Shown here one piece after another: positions 8,039 through 16,754 of a stretch of 64,000 nt of DNA. This DNA comes from Saccharomonospora glauca K62. GTDB lineage: Bacteria; Actinomycetota; Actinomycetes; Mycobacteriales; Pseudonocardiaceae. The notes beneath the pieces were generated by a model, which ran no database searches, was not told the origin of the DNA, and was given only the letters and a program-made list of their open reading frames with translations. Each line of letters begins with the position of its first letter. The first letter of the stretch is position 1. The stretch is from positions 279,589 to 343,588 of the forward strand of contig NZ_CM001484.1 in assembly GCF_000243395.2 (NCBI RefSeq), read 5' to 3'. A program made the translations under genes and the position numbers.

Positions 8039-9064
8039 CTATCCGGCGGTCACCGCGGGCGAACCGGACGGAAGTGGGGGGCCGCTCACCACGGCGGGGG
8101 CCTCGGGTTCCGAGGTGGGCGGCCTCCCCTCCCGCGAGGTCGGGGTGTGGGGGACGGCCGGTACGACGTCGGCGGACCGCGGAGTCGGTTCGGTGGTGGC
8201 TTCGACGTCGTGCGGGTGCTCGACGAAGGTGGCCGGAGCCGCCTCGGGGGAGGTCTCGGGCTCGGCGCGCGGAGCCGTCCTCGCGGGGGACGACGGCCTC
8301 GACTCGGGTGGCGTGCACGCGCTCGTGGCGGGCAGCGCCCCGAGGTCGTCGGAGTGCACCGAGGTGATCTCGTAGCAGTTCATGCGTTCGGACAGGGCCG
8401 TGCTCCGCCGTTCGATGCGCTCCAGCAGAGCGGTGACGTCGGTGCTGACCGTGGTGGGCAGCAAGGGCTCGACCTCGGCCACCTCGGCGGACTTCCGCTG
8501 TGCCCACGCGGAGAGCGTGGTGAGCGGCCGGCCGTCGGTGCGCGTGGCGAACGCCATGAGTTCGGCGGCACCCCTGGTGGCGTGTTCGGTGAAGTCGGCC
8601 AGCGCGAGACGGTACGTGTCGGGGTCGTGCACCCCGTGTCTGCCGAGGATCGTGATCTCCTCGAGTTTGCGGGAGGCGTAGGACAGCCTGCGGGCGGCGT
8701 CGTCCTCGGTGTCGAAGGTCAGGCCCAGCATGGCGGTCTCGTGCGCGCGTTTGAGGTGGTAGAGCGGCTCGCCGGGCAGCGCGTCCCGCGCCAGCAGGAG
8801 CCCGAGGCAGACCAGGGCCGTGAGCGCCACGACGGCGGTGGTCAGGACGGGAAGCACGCGACGTCGAGGCCGGGTTTCGGTGATGCGGCGTGCGATGCGT
8901 TCGCGCGTGCCCGGCTCGACGGTGACGGAACCACCGAGTCGACGTAGTGCGGCCACGACGGCGAGTTCGGTGCCGAACTCCGCCGCGCCGACGCCCGAGT
9001 CGACGGCCCTGGCGAACCGTTCGTCGTCGCGTCGGCGGGTGCGAGCCCGCGCAGTCTCACCCAC
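8039..9064 (-). CDS. DUF5667-type membrane protein at the anti-sigma position (RsbN-like)
   Basis: 341 residues from GTG 9064, which has GGAGG eight bases upstream; the longer start at GTG 9118 (359 residues) has only a weak site. An N-terminal cytoplasmic part (DDERFARAVDSG) is followed by one transmembrane helix near residue 90 (VLPVLTTAVVALTALVCLGLLL) and then by DALPGEPLYHLKRAHETAML, the DUF5667 signature. The rest is a Pro/Thr/Glu-rich extracytoplasmic tail. It lies directly downstream of the sigma factor gene, the arrangement of bldN-rsbN in Streptomyces, so a role as anti-sigma factor is likely by context. No zinc-binding anti-sigma motif is seen. Confidence 0.75.
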   Translation of the reverse strand: MGETARARTRRRDDERFARAVDSGVGAAEFGTELAVVAALRRLGGSVTVEPGTRERIARRITETRPRRRVLPVLTTAVVALTALVCLGLLLARDALPGEPLYHLKRAHETAMLGLTFDTEDDAARRLSYASRKLEEITILGRHGVHDPDTYRLALADFTEHATRGAAELMAFATRTDGRPLTTLSAWAQRKSAEVAEVEPLLPTTVSTDVTALLERIERRSTALSERMNCYEITSVHSDDLGALPATSACTPPESRPSSPARTAPRAEPETSPEAAPATFVEHPHDVEATTEPTPRSADVVPAVPHTPTSREGRPPTSEPEAPAVVSGPPLPSGSPAVTAG

Positions 9065-9144
9065 CGCGCACGCCTCCACAGCCACCTCGTCGACATCGTC
9101 GCCGGAGCAACGAGGCACGGGCCTTCGCGGTTACGCGGCGCGAC

Positions 9145-9786
9145 TCACCTGATGCTTCGGGGAAGGAGCTTGGCGAGTCGCCGCACGGCACGGTGCTGGA
9201 GTGCCTTCACGGCGCCCTCGTTGCGTTGCATGATGGCGGCGGTCTCGGACACCGAGTAGCCCTGGATGAATCGCAGGATGATGCATTCCCGCTGGTCGTC
9301 GCCCAGGTCGGCGATACATCGCAGCAGTTCGTCGTTGGTGGTGCGACTGATGACCTGTTGTTCGGGACCGGGGGCGGTGCCGGGGCCCGTGCCGGGCTCG
9401 GCCACCTCGTCGGTGACGATCTCCAGTCGGAATCGACTGGACTTAACGTGGTCGAACACGATGTTGCGGGCGATGGTGGTGAACCAGGCGCCCACGTCAC
9501 GGCCCTGGTAGGAGATCGACGTGATGCGGCGCAGGGCACGGAGGAACGTCTCGCTCGTGACGTCCTCGGCGAGGTGACGGTCGCCGACTCGTAGTAGTAC
9601 GTACCGGAAGACGCTGTCGACGTGGCGGTTGTACAGCGTCGCGAAGGCCGCGGTGTCGCCGCGCTGCGCGGCACGGACCAGTTCCCAGTTCTCGGCGACG
9701 GTCGAGTCGGCCTGTGTGGCCTGCTGCTTCGCTTTTCCCAGCGCCCCGGGTGCTGAACCAGCCGCAACAGCGATCGGCATGCTCAC
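9145..9786 (-). CDS. bldN: ECF RNA polymerase sigma factor, BldN-like
   Basis: 213 residues from GTG 9786, which has GGAGGAGG eight bases upstream; ATG 9780 is the alternative. The longer open frame upstream is spurious. A ~45-residue N-terminal extension precedes region 2 (ATLYNRHVDSVFRYVLLRVGD, with AEDVTSETFLRALRRI), and region 4 is CIILRFIQGYSVSETAAIMQ followed by RNEGAVKALQHRAVRRL. The region 4 wording and the neighbourhood of rex, hemA and hemC match Streptomyces bldN (SCO3323), the developmental sigma factor. There the N-terminal extension is removed to activate the protein; here the extension is short. The DUF5667 gene downstream would be its anti-sigma factor. Orthology is inferred from motif and synteny. 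Confidence 0.82.
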   Translation of the reverse strand: MSMPIAVAAGSAPGALGKAKQQATQADSTVAENWELVRAAQRGDTAAFATLYNRHVDSVFRYVLLRVGDRHLAEDVTSETFLRALRRITSISYQGRDVGAWFTTIARNIVFDHVKSSRFRLEIVTDEVAEPGTGPGTAPGPEQQVISRTTNDELLRCIADLGDDQRECIILRFIQGYSVSETAAIMQRNEGAVKALQHRAVRRLAKLLPRSIR

Positions 9787-9975
9787 GTGTCGCACCTCCT
9801 CCGGGCCCGTTCCCGGCCTTCGCGTGATCACCGCCACTACGTCGCCCGATGGAGCATACGTGTTGTTACCGCAAAGTAGGTAGTGGTGTTCTTGTTGCGA
9901 ATCGGAGACGGCTGCGATTGAAGCCCGGGTCGCGACGGCTCCCTGGAACACTGTGGGGAAGGAAAGGGGCAGGTT

Positions 9976-11508
9976 GTGACGGGTCGGAGCAGCAATGTCG
10001 CCGATCTGGCCGCCGAAGCGGCGCGGACCCGGCCGGACAAGCTCGCGTTGATCGATACAGCGACGGGCGCCACAGTGACGTGGCACGAGGTGGAGCTCGC
10101 CGTCCGGGCCACGGCACGCCGATTGCGGGAGGCCGGAGTGAGGCCCGGCGATCGGGTGGGCATCCGGTTGCCGACGTCCGCGGCCTTCGCCGTGGCGTTC
10201 TTCGCGGTGCTGCGGGCCGACGGAGTCGCGGTGCCTTTGAACCCGCAGGAGCCCGTGACGGTCTCCTCCGCCCTGCTGCAGGACTGCGGGGCCGAAGTCG
10301 TCCTCACCGACGAGCCGCTGCCATCGACCACGACGGTCGAGCCGATCGTCGCCGCGACCTCGGACGACGCCGCGGACGAGGGCGAGCCCGCCCGAGGTGG
10401 GGAGGATCTCGCCGCGCTGCTCTACACGTCGGGCACCACGGGCTCGCCGCGGGGAGTGATGCTGTCGCACCGGGCCCTGCTCGCGGGGGTGGAGCAGGTG
10501 CGCTCGCTCGCGCTCTCTCCCGTGGAGCCCTCCGACCGGGTGTTCGTCGCCGTGCCGATGTACCACGTGTACGGGCTCGGCCCCGGACTGCTCGCGGCCA
10601 CGTCGGCGGGCGCGACCGTGGTGACGGCGCCCCGGTTCGAGGTGCGTTCCGCGTTGTCCGACTGCCTGCACCACGAGGTCACCGTGGTGCTCGGGGTGCC
10701 CGCGATGTACGTCGCGATGACGGCGCGGCCCGCGAGTGAACTGGGGGAGAGCCTGTCGACCGTGCGGCTGCTCATCTCAGGGGCCGCGCCCCTGCGACCC
10801 AAGGTGCTGGCCGACATCCGGGCCGCCACGGGCCTGTCCGTGTTCGAGGGCTACGGTCTGACGGAGGCGGCCCCGGTCGTGACGTCCACGCTGGCCACGG
10901 GTTACGCCAAACCGGGGTCCGTGGGCAGGCCGTTGCCCGGTGTCGAGGTGCGGTTGGTGGGCGACGACGCCGGGAGCGGGGTCCCGACCGATCCGGAGGA
11001 CCCCGACGACACGTTCGACGACGCCGACGGCACGGGACTGGTGGAGATCCGGGGTGCCAACCTGTTCTCCGGCTACTGGCCCGACGGCGACCACGGCCCG
11101 GATGCCGACGGCTGGTTCCGGACCGACGACGTCGGCTACCTCGACACCGACGGTGACCTGCACCTCGTGGACCGCGCGGGCGATTTGGTGATCGTCAACG
11201 GTTTCAACGTCTACCCGCGCGAGGTCGAGAACGTGATCTCGGAGCTGCCGCAGGTACGCGAGGTCGCCGTGGTGGGGGTGCTCGACAACCGCACCGGCGA
11301 GGCGGTGAAGGCCGTGGTCGTGCCCGAGCCGGGCGCGGCGCTGTCCGAACACCAGGTGATCGAGCACTGCGCCGCGCGACTGGCGGGTTACAAGGTGCCC
11401 GCGGTGGTGTCGTTCGCCGACGCGTTGCCGCACTCGGCGATCGGCAAGGTGCGCCGGGTCGGTCTCCGGGACGCGGGGGCGGTGGGCGAGGATGAGGGGC
11501 ATGCCTGA
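9976..11508 (+). CDS. Acyl-CoA synthetase (AMP-dependent, class I adenylate-forming)
   Basis: 510 residues from GTG 9976, with GGAAAGGGGCAGG upstream. It activates a carboxylic acid to an acyl-adenylate and transfers it to CoA. The ATP-binding loop LLYTSGTTGSPRGVMLSH, the GYGLTEAAPVV motif, the hinge DGWFRTDDVGYL with DGDLHLVDRAGDLVIVNG, and the catalytic Lys in AIGKVRRV near the end are all intact. A stretch of Asp-rich sequence around residue 345 (DPEDPDDTFDD) is an insertion in a surface loop. The substrate is probably a fatty or aryl acid and cannot be told from sequence. Divergent from the sigma factor gene; the glutaredoxin gene overlaps its end. Confidence 0.88.
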   Translation: MTGRSSNVADLAAEAARTRPDKLALIDTATGATVTWHEVELAVRATARRLREAGVRPGDRVGIRLPTSAAFAVAFFAVLRADGVAVPLNPQEPVTVSSALLQDCGAEVVLTDEPLPSTTTVEPIVAATSDDAADEGEPARGGEDLAALLYTSGTTGSPRGVMLSHRALLAGVEQVRSLALSPVEPSDRVFVAVPMYHVYGLGPGLLAATSAGATVVTAPRFEVRSALSDCLHHEVTVVLGVPAMYVAMTARPASELGESLSTVRLLISGAAPLRPKVLADIRAATGLSVFEGYGLTEAAPVVTSTLATGYAKPGSVGRPLPGVEVRLVGDDAGSGVPTDPEDPDDTFDDADGTGLVEIRGANLFSGYWPDGDHGPDADGWFRTDDVGYLDTDGDLHLVDRAGDLVIVNGFNVYPREVENVISELPQVREVAVVGVLDNRTGEAVKAVVVPEPGAALSEHQVIEHCAARLAGYKVPAVVSFADALPHSAIGKVRRVGLRDAGAVGEDEGHA

Positions 11509-11749
11509 GTCCCAGCACACCGTTGTCGTGATGACGCGCGTCGGGTGTTCGGCGTGCGAGCGGGCCGAGCAGGACGTGGAGCGGATCTGCGCCGAACTCG
11601 GGGTGCCGTGGTCGACGGCCGACGTGGACACCGACCCCGAGTGGCGAGCGGAGTACGGCGACCGGGTTCCGGTGATCCTCGTGGACGGTGCCGAGCACGG
11701 CTACTGGTCGGTGGACGAGGAGCGCCTGAGGGCGGCCCTGCGCGCGTGA
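11501..11749 (+). CDS. Glutaredoxin family protein
   Basis: 82 residues from ATG 11501, overlapping the ligase stop; an ATG at 11492 is in frame but sits on the ribosome-binding site. It has the DUF836/glutaredoxin-like fold: VVVMTRVGCSACERAEQDV with a CxxC redox pair (CSAC), then VPWSTADVDTDPE and VPVILVDG with the cis-Pro. It corresponds to Rv0508, which precedes hemA in mycobacteria. The likely role is thiol-disulfide exchange in the cytoplasm; the partner is unknown. Confidence 0.85.
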   Translation: MPESQHTVVVMTRVGCSACERAEQDVERICAELGVPWSTADVDTDPEWRAEYGDRVPVILVDGAEHGYWSVDEERLRAALRA

Positions 11750-11756
11750 GGTGAGT

Positions 11757-11780
11757 CCTCACACGTTCGTGAGCGTGAGG
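11757..11780 (+). terminator. Weak inverted repeat after the glutaredoxin gene
   Basis: CCTCAC (11757-11762) pairs with GTGAGG (11775-11780), and an alternative CTCAC/GTGAG pairing lies inside. It comes 8 bases after the stop, without a T tract. It may end the ligase-glutaredoxin transcript before the rex promoter. Confidence 0.25.
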
Positions 11781-11814
11781 GGTGTGGCCTGCGTCAACGT
11801 CCCTACCAGGCGCT

Positions 11815-11843
11815 TTGTGCCTACGTTCACAAGTGGCTACCGT
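11815..11843 (+). promoter_or_regulatory. rex-hem promoter with Rex operator over the -35
   Basis: TTGTGCCTACGTTCACAA (11815-11832) matches the Rex operator consensus TTGTGAA-N4-TTCACAA at all but two bases. The -35 candidate TTGTGC (11815-11820) is its left end; 17 bases later comes TACCGT (11838-11843), a TANNNT -10. Rex bound here would cover the -35, the layout expected for autorepression. The transcript would have a leader of about 85 bases before the GTG at 11936. Confidence 0.75.
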
Positions 11844-11935
11844 AGTGCCATTGCCGCGCGGCGCCCGTATCGAACACCATCGTGCCCGCTCGGTCAAGAG
11901 TTGATTTTTTCGACATCTGGTGACAGGAGTCCAGC

Positions 11936-12760
11936 GTGGTGGCACAGCGCGGCCGGCGCAATGGGCCCGCACCCGAGCCCGAACGGGCCGCCGACGCCTT
12001 GACCGAATCGGTGGCGGAGAACGGAACCGGGCAGGCCGGAGCGGGGTCCGGGGCAGCGGCCTCGGGTACCGCCCGCGCGATCCCGGAAGCGGCCGTCGCC
12101 CGACTCGCCGTCTACCTGCGGGTGCTCTCCGCGATGGCCGAGCAGGGCGCGACCACGGTGTCCAGTGAGGAGTTGTCGGCCGCGGCCGGGGTGAACTCCG
12201 CGAAACTGCGCAAGGACCTGTCGTACATCGGTTCGTATGGCACGCGCGGTGTCGGCTACGAGGTCCAGGTCCTGATCGGGCAGATCGAGCGGACCCTCGG
12301 GTTGACCCGCAAGCACAAGGTCGCGGTCGTGGGAATCGGTAACCTGGGCCATGCGTTGGCAAATTACGGTGGCTTTCCCGGACGGGGTTTCCCCGTCGAG
12401 GCCCTGTTCGACATCGACCCCGATCTGATCGGGGTCCCGGTGGGCGGCGTGCCGGTGTCACACCTGGACGACATTCCTCGGGTGTGCGCCGAGCGAGACA
12501 TCTCCATAGGCGTCATCGCGACACCGCCGACCGCGGCGCAATCGGTGTGCGACCGGCTCGTGGCCGGCGGAGTCCAGTGCATCCTGAACTTCGCCCCCGT
12601 GGTCCTGCAGGTGCCCGAACATGTCGAGGTACGAAAGGTCGACCTGGCGGTGGAGTTGCAGATCTTGTCCTTCCACGTGGCGCGGAGGATGGCCGGCGAG
12701 CCGGAGAGCCGCACGAGCGACGGCGAAGCCGACGGCACGAAGGATGTGGTGGTGTCCTGA
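11936..12760 (+). CDS. rex: Redox-sensing transcriptional repressor Rex
   Basis: 274 residues from GTG 11936, with AGGAG seven bases upstream. Rex senses the NADH/NAD+ ratio: it binds its operator when NADH is low and leaves it when NADH rises. After a ~45-residue Ala/Gly-rich extension comes the winged helix ([50 protein letters not shown]) and then the Rossmann domain ([31 protein letters not shown]). The C-terminal helix that swaps into the partner subunit is present ([16 protein letters not shown]). Its stop overlaps the hemA ATG, as in the Streptomyces rex-hemACD operon. A Rex operator overlaps its own promoter, and two more lie upstream of nuoA. Confidence 0.96.
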   Translation: MVAQRGRRNGPAPEPERAADALTESVAENGTGQAGAGSGAAASGTARAIPEAAVARLAVYLRVLSAMAEQGATTVSSEELSAAAGVNSAKLRKDLSYIGSYGTRGVGYEVQVLIGQIERTLGLTRKHKVAVVGIGNLGHALANYGGFPGRGFPVEALFDIDPDLIGVPVGGVPVSHLDDIPRVCAERDISIGVIATPPTAAQSVCDRLVAGGVQCILNFAPVVLQVPEHVEVRKVDLAVELQILSFHVARRMAGEPESRTSDGEADGTKDVVVS

Positions 12761-14091
12761 TGAGCGTTCTCGCGATCGGGTTGTCGCATCGCACGGCGGA
12801 TATCGCGACGCTGGAGCGGGTCGCCGTGCCCGCCGCCGAGGTCGAGAAGGTGCTGCACGAACTCCAGCAGGCGGACGACGTGTCCGAGGTCATGCTGCTG
12901 TCCACGTGCAACCGCATCGAGGTCTACGCCGTCGTCGAGACGTTCCACGGTGGTCTGTCCGACATCGCCGAGGTGCTCGCCAGGCAGGCGGGCATGGAGG
13001 CCTCGCAGCTCTACGACCACTTCTACGTGCACTACGCGGGTGCCGCCGTCGAGCACGTGTTCTCGGTGGCCTCGGGGCTGGACTCGATGGTCGTCGGGGA
13101 GACCCAGATCCTCGGTCAGGTGCGTGCGGCCTACGCCACGGCGCGGGAGGCGGGCACGGTCGGTAGCACGCTGCACGAGCTGGTGCAGACGACGTTGCGC
13201 GTCGGCAAGCGGGTGCACAGTGAGACCGGTCTGGACCGACTCGGTGCCTCGGTGGTGTCCGAGGCGCTGGCCGCGGCCGGGGAGTTGGCCGGGAAGCGGG
13301 CGCTCGTCGTCGGAGCAGGGTCGATGGGGGCGTTGTCGGCGTCGCAGCTCCGCAAGGCGGGAGTCGCCGAGATCGCCGTGGCCAACCGTACGGCCGAGCG
13401 GGCGGCGAGGCTGGCGGCCTCCATCAGCGAGCAGGGCGTGGCGGCCCGGTCCGTCCCGATGGCCGAGCTGGCCGACGAGGTGGGGCGTGCCGACGTGGTC
13501 GTGGTGTGTACCGGAGCCAAGACGCCCGTCCTGGGCGCCGAGCACGTCGTGCCGCGTGCCGACCGGCCCGTGGTGATCTGCGACCTCGGGCTGCCGAGGG
13601 ACGTCGAGCCCGAGGTCGAGGACATCCCCGGCGTCACGCTGGTGGACCTGGAGACGGTGCGCAAGCGCATGGCCGAGTCCGGTACGGCCACCACCGAGAA
13701 ACAGCTCGCCAAGGCGTCCGGCATCGTCCTCGACGAGGTGCGGGCCTACCTGGCGAGCCAGCGCAGCGCCGCGGTGACACCCACGGTGACGGCGTTGCGC
13801 AAGCGCGCGGCCGAGGTGGTGGACGCCGAGCTGCTCCGGCTCGATCGGCGGCTGCCCGACCTCGATCCCGGCGTCCGCGACGAGCTGGGCCGGACGGTCC
13901 GGCGGGTCGTGGACAAACTGCTGCACGCCCCGACCGTGCGCGTCAAGCAACTCGCTGCCGAGAAGGCCGATACCGATTACGCCAACGCACTGCGGGAGTT
14001 GTTCGGACTCGACCCGCAGGTGCCCACCGTGGTGTCGAGCCCGTCGGCGGTGTTCAAGCACGAGCAGATCGACGGTGAACGAAGTGACTGA
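12760..14091 (+). CDS. hemA: Glutamyl-tRNA reductase
   Basis: 443 residues from ATG 12760, which shares its A with the rex stop codon. The enzyme reduces glutamyl-tRNA(Glu) to glutamate-1-semialdehyde with NADPH, the first committed step of haem synthesis by the C5 route. The catalytic Cys lies in [15 protein letters not shown]; the NADPH domain carries [16 protein letters not shown] and [15 protein letters not shown], followed by [13 protein letters not shown]. The C-terminal helical dimerisation domain is complete. Its partner HemL lies about 5 kb downstream. The frame open upstream of 12760 is a shadow inside rex. Confidence 0.97.
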   Translation: MSVLAIGLSHRTADIATLERVAVPAAEVEKVLHELQQADDVSEVMLLSTCNRIEVYAVVETFHGGLSDIAEVLARQAGMEASQLYDHFYVHYAGAAVEHVFSVASGLDSMVVGETQILGQVRAAYATAREAGTVGSTLHELVQTTLRVGKRVHSETGLDRLGASVVSEALAAAGELAGKRALVVGAGSMGALSASQLRKAGVAEIAVANRTAERAARLAASISEQGVAARSVPMAELADEVGRADVVVVCTGAKTPVLGAEHVVPRADRPVVICDLGLPRDVEPEVEDIPGVTLVDLETVRKRMAESGTATTEKQLAKASGIVLDEVRAYLASQRSAAVTPTVTALRKRAAEVVDAELLRLDRRLPDLDPGVRDELGRTVRRVVDKLLHAPTVRVKQLAAEKADTDYANALRELFGLDPQVPTVVSSPSAVFKHEQIDGERSD

Positions 14092-15046
14092 CCAGGCTCG
14101 CACGAACGTCGGCAGGACCCTCCGCATCGGTACGCGCGGAAGCAGACTCGCGATGGCCCAGACCGGTACCGTCGCGAAGATGCTGGAGGAGGCGGGTTAC
14201 GAGGTCGAGCTCGTCCCCGTGGCCACACCGGGCGACCAGTCGTCCGCGCCGATCGCCGAGATCGGGGTGGGCGTGTTCACCTCCGCGGTGCGTCGGGCAC
14301 TGCTGGACGGCGAGGTCGACATCGCGGTGCACTCCTTCAAGGACCTGCCCACGGCCCCGGAGCCCGGTATCGTCCTCGCGGCCGTGTCGAAGCGCGAGGA
14401 CCCGCGCGACGTGCTGGTGGCGCGGGACGGGCTCACTCTGGGAGAGTTGCCACCGGGTTCCACCGTCGGAACGGGTTCGCCGCGGCGGATCACCCAGCTC
14501 CGGGCGCTCGGGCTCGGACTGAACGTGGTACCGATCCGTGGCAACATCGACAGGCGGCTCGGCATGGTGGAGTCGGGGGAACTCGACGCCATCGTGTTGG
14601 CTCGGGCCGGTCTGGCGCGTACGGACCGACTCGAGTTGATCACCGAGACCCTCGATCCCGTCCAGATGCTTCCCGCGCCCGCGCAAGGCGCACTGGCTGT
14701 CGAGACCCGCGTCGAGGACGTGGACACCGAACGCCTGCTCCGGTCGATCGTGGACGACGAGGCGACGCGGGCGGCCGTGACGGCCGAGCGGGCGCTGCTC
14801 GCGGAGCTGGAGGCGGGGTGCAGCGCGCCCGTGGGTGCGCTGGCCGAGGTAGTCGAGGATCTGAACAGCGAAGGGGCTGTGGTCGAACGACTCTCGATGC
14901 GGGGCGTGGCCGCCACCGCGATCGAGGGTGACGCCGTGCGGATCCTGCGGGCGTCGGCGACCGCCGACAAGTCCGAGGCCGAGAAACTCGGCCGCATGGT
15001 GGCCGCCGAGCTGCTCGATCTCGGTGCCGGCGCCCTGGTGCGCTGA
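14075..15046 (+). CDS. hemC: Hydroxymethylbilane synthase (porphobilinogen deaminase)
   Basis: 323 residues, GTG 14075, overlapping the end of hemA by 17 bases; GTG 14084 is a possible alternative start. It joins four porphobilinogen molecules into hydroxymethylbilane. Landmarks are [29 protein letters not shown] with the catalytic Asp region shortly before, [30 protein letters not shown] and the dipyrromethane cofactor Cys in [14 protein letters not shown]. All are intact. The gap to hemD is about 70 bases and carries no obvious terminator. Confidence 0.97.
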   Translation: MNEVTDQARTNVGRTLRIGTRGSRLAMAQTGTVAKMLEEAGYEVELVPVATPGDQSSAPIAEIGVGVFTSAVRRALLDGEVDIAVHSFKDLPTAPEPGIVLAAVSKREDPRDVLVARDGLTLGELPPGSTVGTGSPRRITQLRALGLGLNVVPIRGNIDRRLGMVESGELDAIVLARAGLARTDRLELITETLDPVQMLPAPAQGALAVETRVEDVDTERLLRSIVDDEATRAAVTAERALLAELEAGCSAPVGALAEVVEDLNSEGAVVERLSMRGVAATAIEGDAVRILRASATADKSEAEKLGRMVAAELLDLGAGALVR

Positions 15047-15117
15047 CATTTTCCGAAGAAGGAAGAACGAACGCTCGACCGTGCCAAGCGCGGTTGACGA
15101 CGAGGAGAGACGACGTA

Positions 15118-16653
15118 ATGACCCGCGCACGCAAAACCACGGGGCGTGTCGCTTTCGTGGGCTCGGGCCCCGGTGACACCGGGCTGTTGACGGTCCGGGC
15201 CCAGGAGCTGCTCGCGAAGGCCGACCTCGTGGTCACCGACCCCGATGTGCCTTCCGGTGTGCTCGCCTTCGCCGGTGCCGACGCCGAGGTGCGCCCCGCC
15301 GTGGGCGACCCGGGGGACGTCGCCAAGGATCTGGCCGCCGAGGCCAAGGCGGGCAGGCTGGTGCTGAGGTTGACGGCCGGGGACCCGTTGACCCAGCAGG
15401 CGATCGTGGCCGAGGTACAGGCGGTGGCGCGTACCAGCGCGGTGTTCGACGTGGTGCCCGGTGTGTCCGCGGGTACGGCGGTCCCCGCGTACGCGGGTGT
15501 GGCGCTCGGTGCCGCGCACGCCGAGGTGGACCTGCGGGCGGGCGAGGTCGACTGGGCGAAGCTCGCGGCCACGCCCGGTGCCATCGTGCTGCACGCGACG
15601 TCCAGCCACCTGGCGGAGGCGGCGTCGGAGCTGGTCGAGCACGGGCTTGCGGCACAGACGCCGGTCGCGGTGACCTCCAACGGCACCAGCAACACGCAGC
15701 GCACGCTCGACTCCACGCTGGCCACGCTCGCCGCCGACGCGGGTGAGCTCGTGGGTCCGCTGGTGGTCACCATCGGCGAGGCCGTGAGCAACCGCCAGAA
15801 GCTGTCGTGGTGGGAGTCGCGTGCCCTCTACGGCTGGAAGGTCCTGGTGCCGCGCACCAAGGAGCAGGCGGGCGACATGGCCGAGCGGCTCCGCAGCCAC
15901 GGCGCCACCTCCCACGAGGTGCCCACCATCTCGGTGGAGCCCCCGCGCAGCCCCGCGCAGATGGAGCGCTCGGTGAAGGGCCTCGTCGACGGCCGCTACC
16001 AGTGGATCGTGTTCACCTCGGCCAACGCCGTGCGCGCGGTGTGGGAGAAGTTCGGCGAGTTCGGCCTCGACGCCAGGGCGTTCTCCGGTGTCAAGATCGC
16101 CTGCGTCGGCGAGTCGACCGCCGCGAAGGTGCGTTCGTTCGGCATCATCCCGGAACTCGTGCCCAGCGGTGAGCAGTCGAGCGAGGGCCTGCTGCAGGAG
16201 TTCCCGCCCTACGACGACGTGCTCGACCCGGTCAACCGCATCCTGCTGCCGAGGGCCGACATCGCCACCGAGACGCTGTCGGCGGGGCTGCAGGAGCGCG
16301 GCTGGGAGGTCGACGACGTGACGGCCTACCGCACCGTCCGGGCCGCTCCGCCGCCCGCCGAGACCCGCGAGATGATCAAGACCGGTGGTTTCGACGCGGT
16401 GTGCTTCACCTCGTCGTCCACGGTCCGCAACCTGGTCGGCATCGCGGGCAAGCCGCACGCGCGCACGCTCGTGGCGTGCATCGGCCCGAAGACCGCGGAG
16501 ACCGCCACGGAGTTCGGGCTCCGTGTGGACGTGCGGCCCGAGAAGCCCAACGCGGTGATGCTCGTGGACGCTCTCGCCGAGCACGCGGCCAAGCTGCGTG
16601 CCGAGGGCGCCCTGCCGCCGCCGCGCAAGGCCAAGCGGACCCGCCGCTCCTGA
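15118..16653 (+). CDS. hemD: Uroporphyrinogen-III synthase fused to a degenerate methyltransferase domain
   Basis: 511 residues from ATG 15118, with GAGGAGAG eight bases upstream. Residues ~1-240 resemble the SAM-dependent uroporphyrinogen-III methyltransferase: VGSGPGDTGLLTVRA is the first loop, but the usual GGDP loop reads RLTAGDPLTQQ and the arginine-rich motif after it is missing, as is the conserved HR after PAYAG. Residues ~250-490 form the HemD domain that closes hydroxymethylbilane to uroporphyrinogen III (WKVLVPRTKEQAG, WIVFTSANAVRAVWE, CVGESTAAK, LLPRADIA, DAVCFTSSSTVRN, CIGPKTAETA). Mycobacterial and Streptomyces HemD share this fused form. The methyltransferase half is probably inactive or structural. 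The C-terminal tail is Pro/Lys/Arg-rich. Confidence 0.93.
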   Translation: MTRARKTTGRVAFVGSGPGDTGLLTVRAQELLAKADLVVTDPDVPSGVLAFAGADAEVRPAVGDPGDVAKDLAAEAKAGRLVLRLTAGDPLTQQAIVAEVQAVARTSAVFDVVPGVSAGTAVPAYAGVALGAAHAEVDLRAGEVDWAKLAATPGAIVLHATSSHLAEAASELVEHGLAAQTPVAVTSNGTSNTQRTLDSTLATLAADAGELVGPLVVTIGEAVSNRQKLSWWESRALYGWKVLVPRTKEQAGDMAERLRSHGATSHEVPTISVEPPRSPAQMERSVKGLVDGRYQWIVFTSANAVRAVWEKFGEFGLDARAFSGVKIACVGESTAAKVRSFGIIPELVPSGEQSSEGLLQEFPPYDDVLDPVNRILLPRADIATETLSAGLQERGWEVDDVTAYRTVRAAPPPAETREMIKTGGFDAVCFTSSSTVRNLVGIAGKPHARTLVACIGPKTAETATEFGLRVDVRPEKPNAVMLVDALAEHAAKLRAEGALPPPRKAKRTRRS

Positions 16654-16662
16654 TCCCGGCGT

Positions 16663-16698
16663 GAAGGCCACCCATTCCGGACGGGATGGGTGGCCTTC
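16663..16698 (+). terminator. Terminator-like hairpin after hemD
   Basis: GAAGGCCACCCAT (16663-16675) and ATGGGTGGCCTTC (16686-16698) form a perfect 13-bp stem with a 10-base loop, starting 9 bases after the hemD stop, followed by GTCGTGTCC rather than a T tract. It separates rex-hemACD from hemB, which has its own -10 candidate. Confidence 0.75.
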
Positions 16699-16741
16699 GT
16701 CGTGTCCGTGGTCGGCGGGCGTTTCCGGGCCTACCGCGGGG

Positions 16742-16747
16742 TAAGCT
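16742..16747 (+). promoter_or_regulatory. Candidate -10 hexamer TAAGCT, 7 bases before hemB GTG
   Basis: TAAGCT fits TANNNT and lies 7 bases before GTG 16755. The GGGAGG between them touches the start codon, too close to act as a Shine-Dalgarno site, so a leaderless start is likely. A terminator hairpin ends 43 bases upstream. Confidence 0.5.
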
Positions 16748-16754
16748 CGGGAGG

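Noticed and set aside
6950..8947. 665-residue plus-strand open frame
   Set aside because: Antisense to the HAD phosphatase and the DUF5667 gene; begins inside the 21-bp repeat array.
9065..9118. GTG 9118 as start of the DUF5667 protein
   Set aside because: Only a weak ribosome-binding site; GTG 9064 has GGAGG at eight bases. The longer form remains possible.
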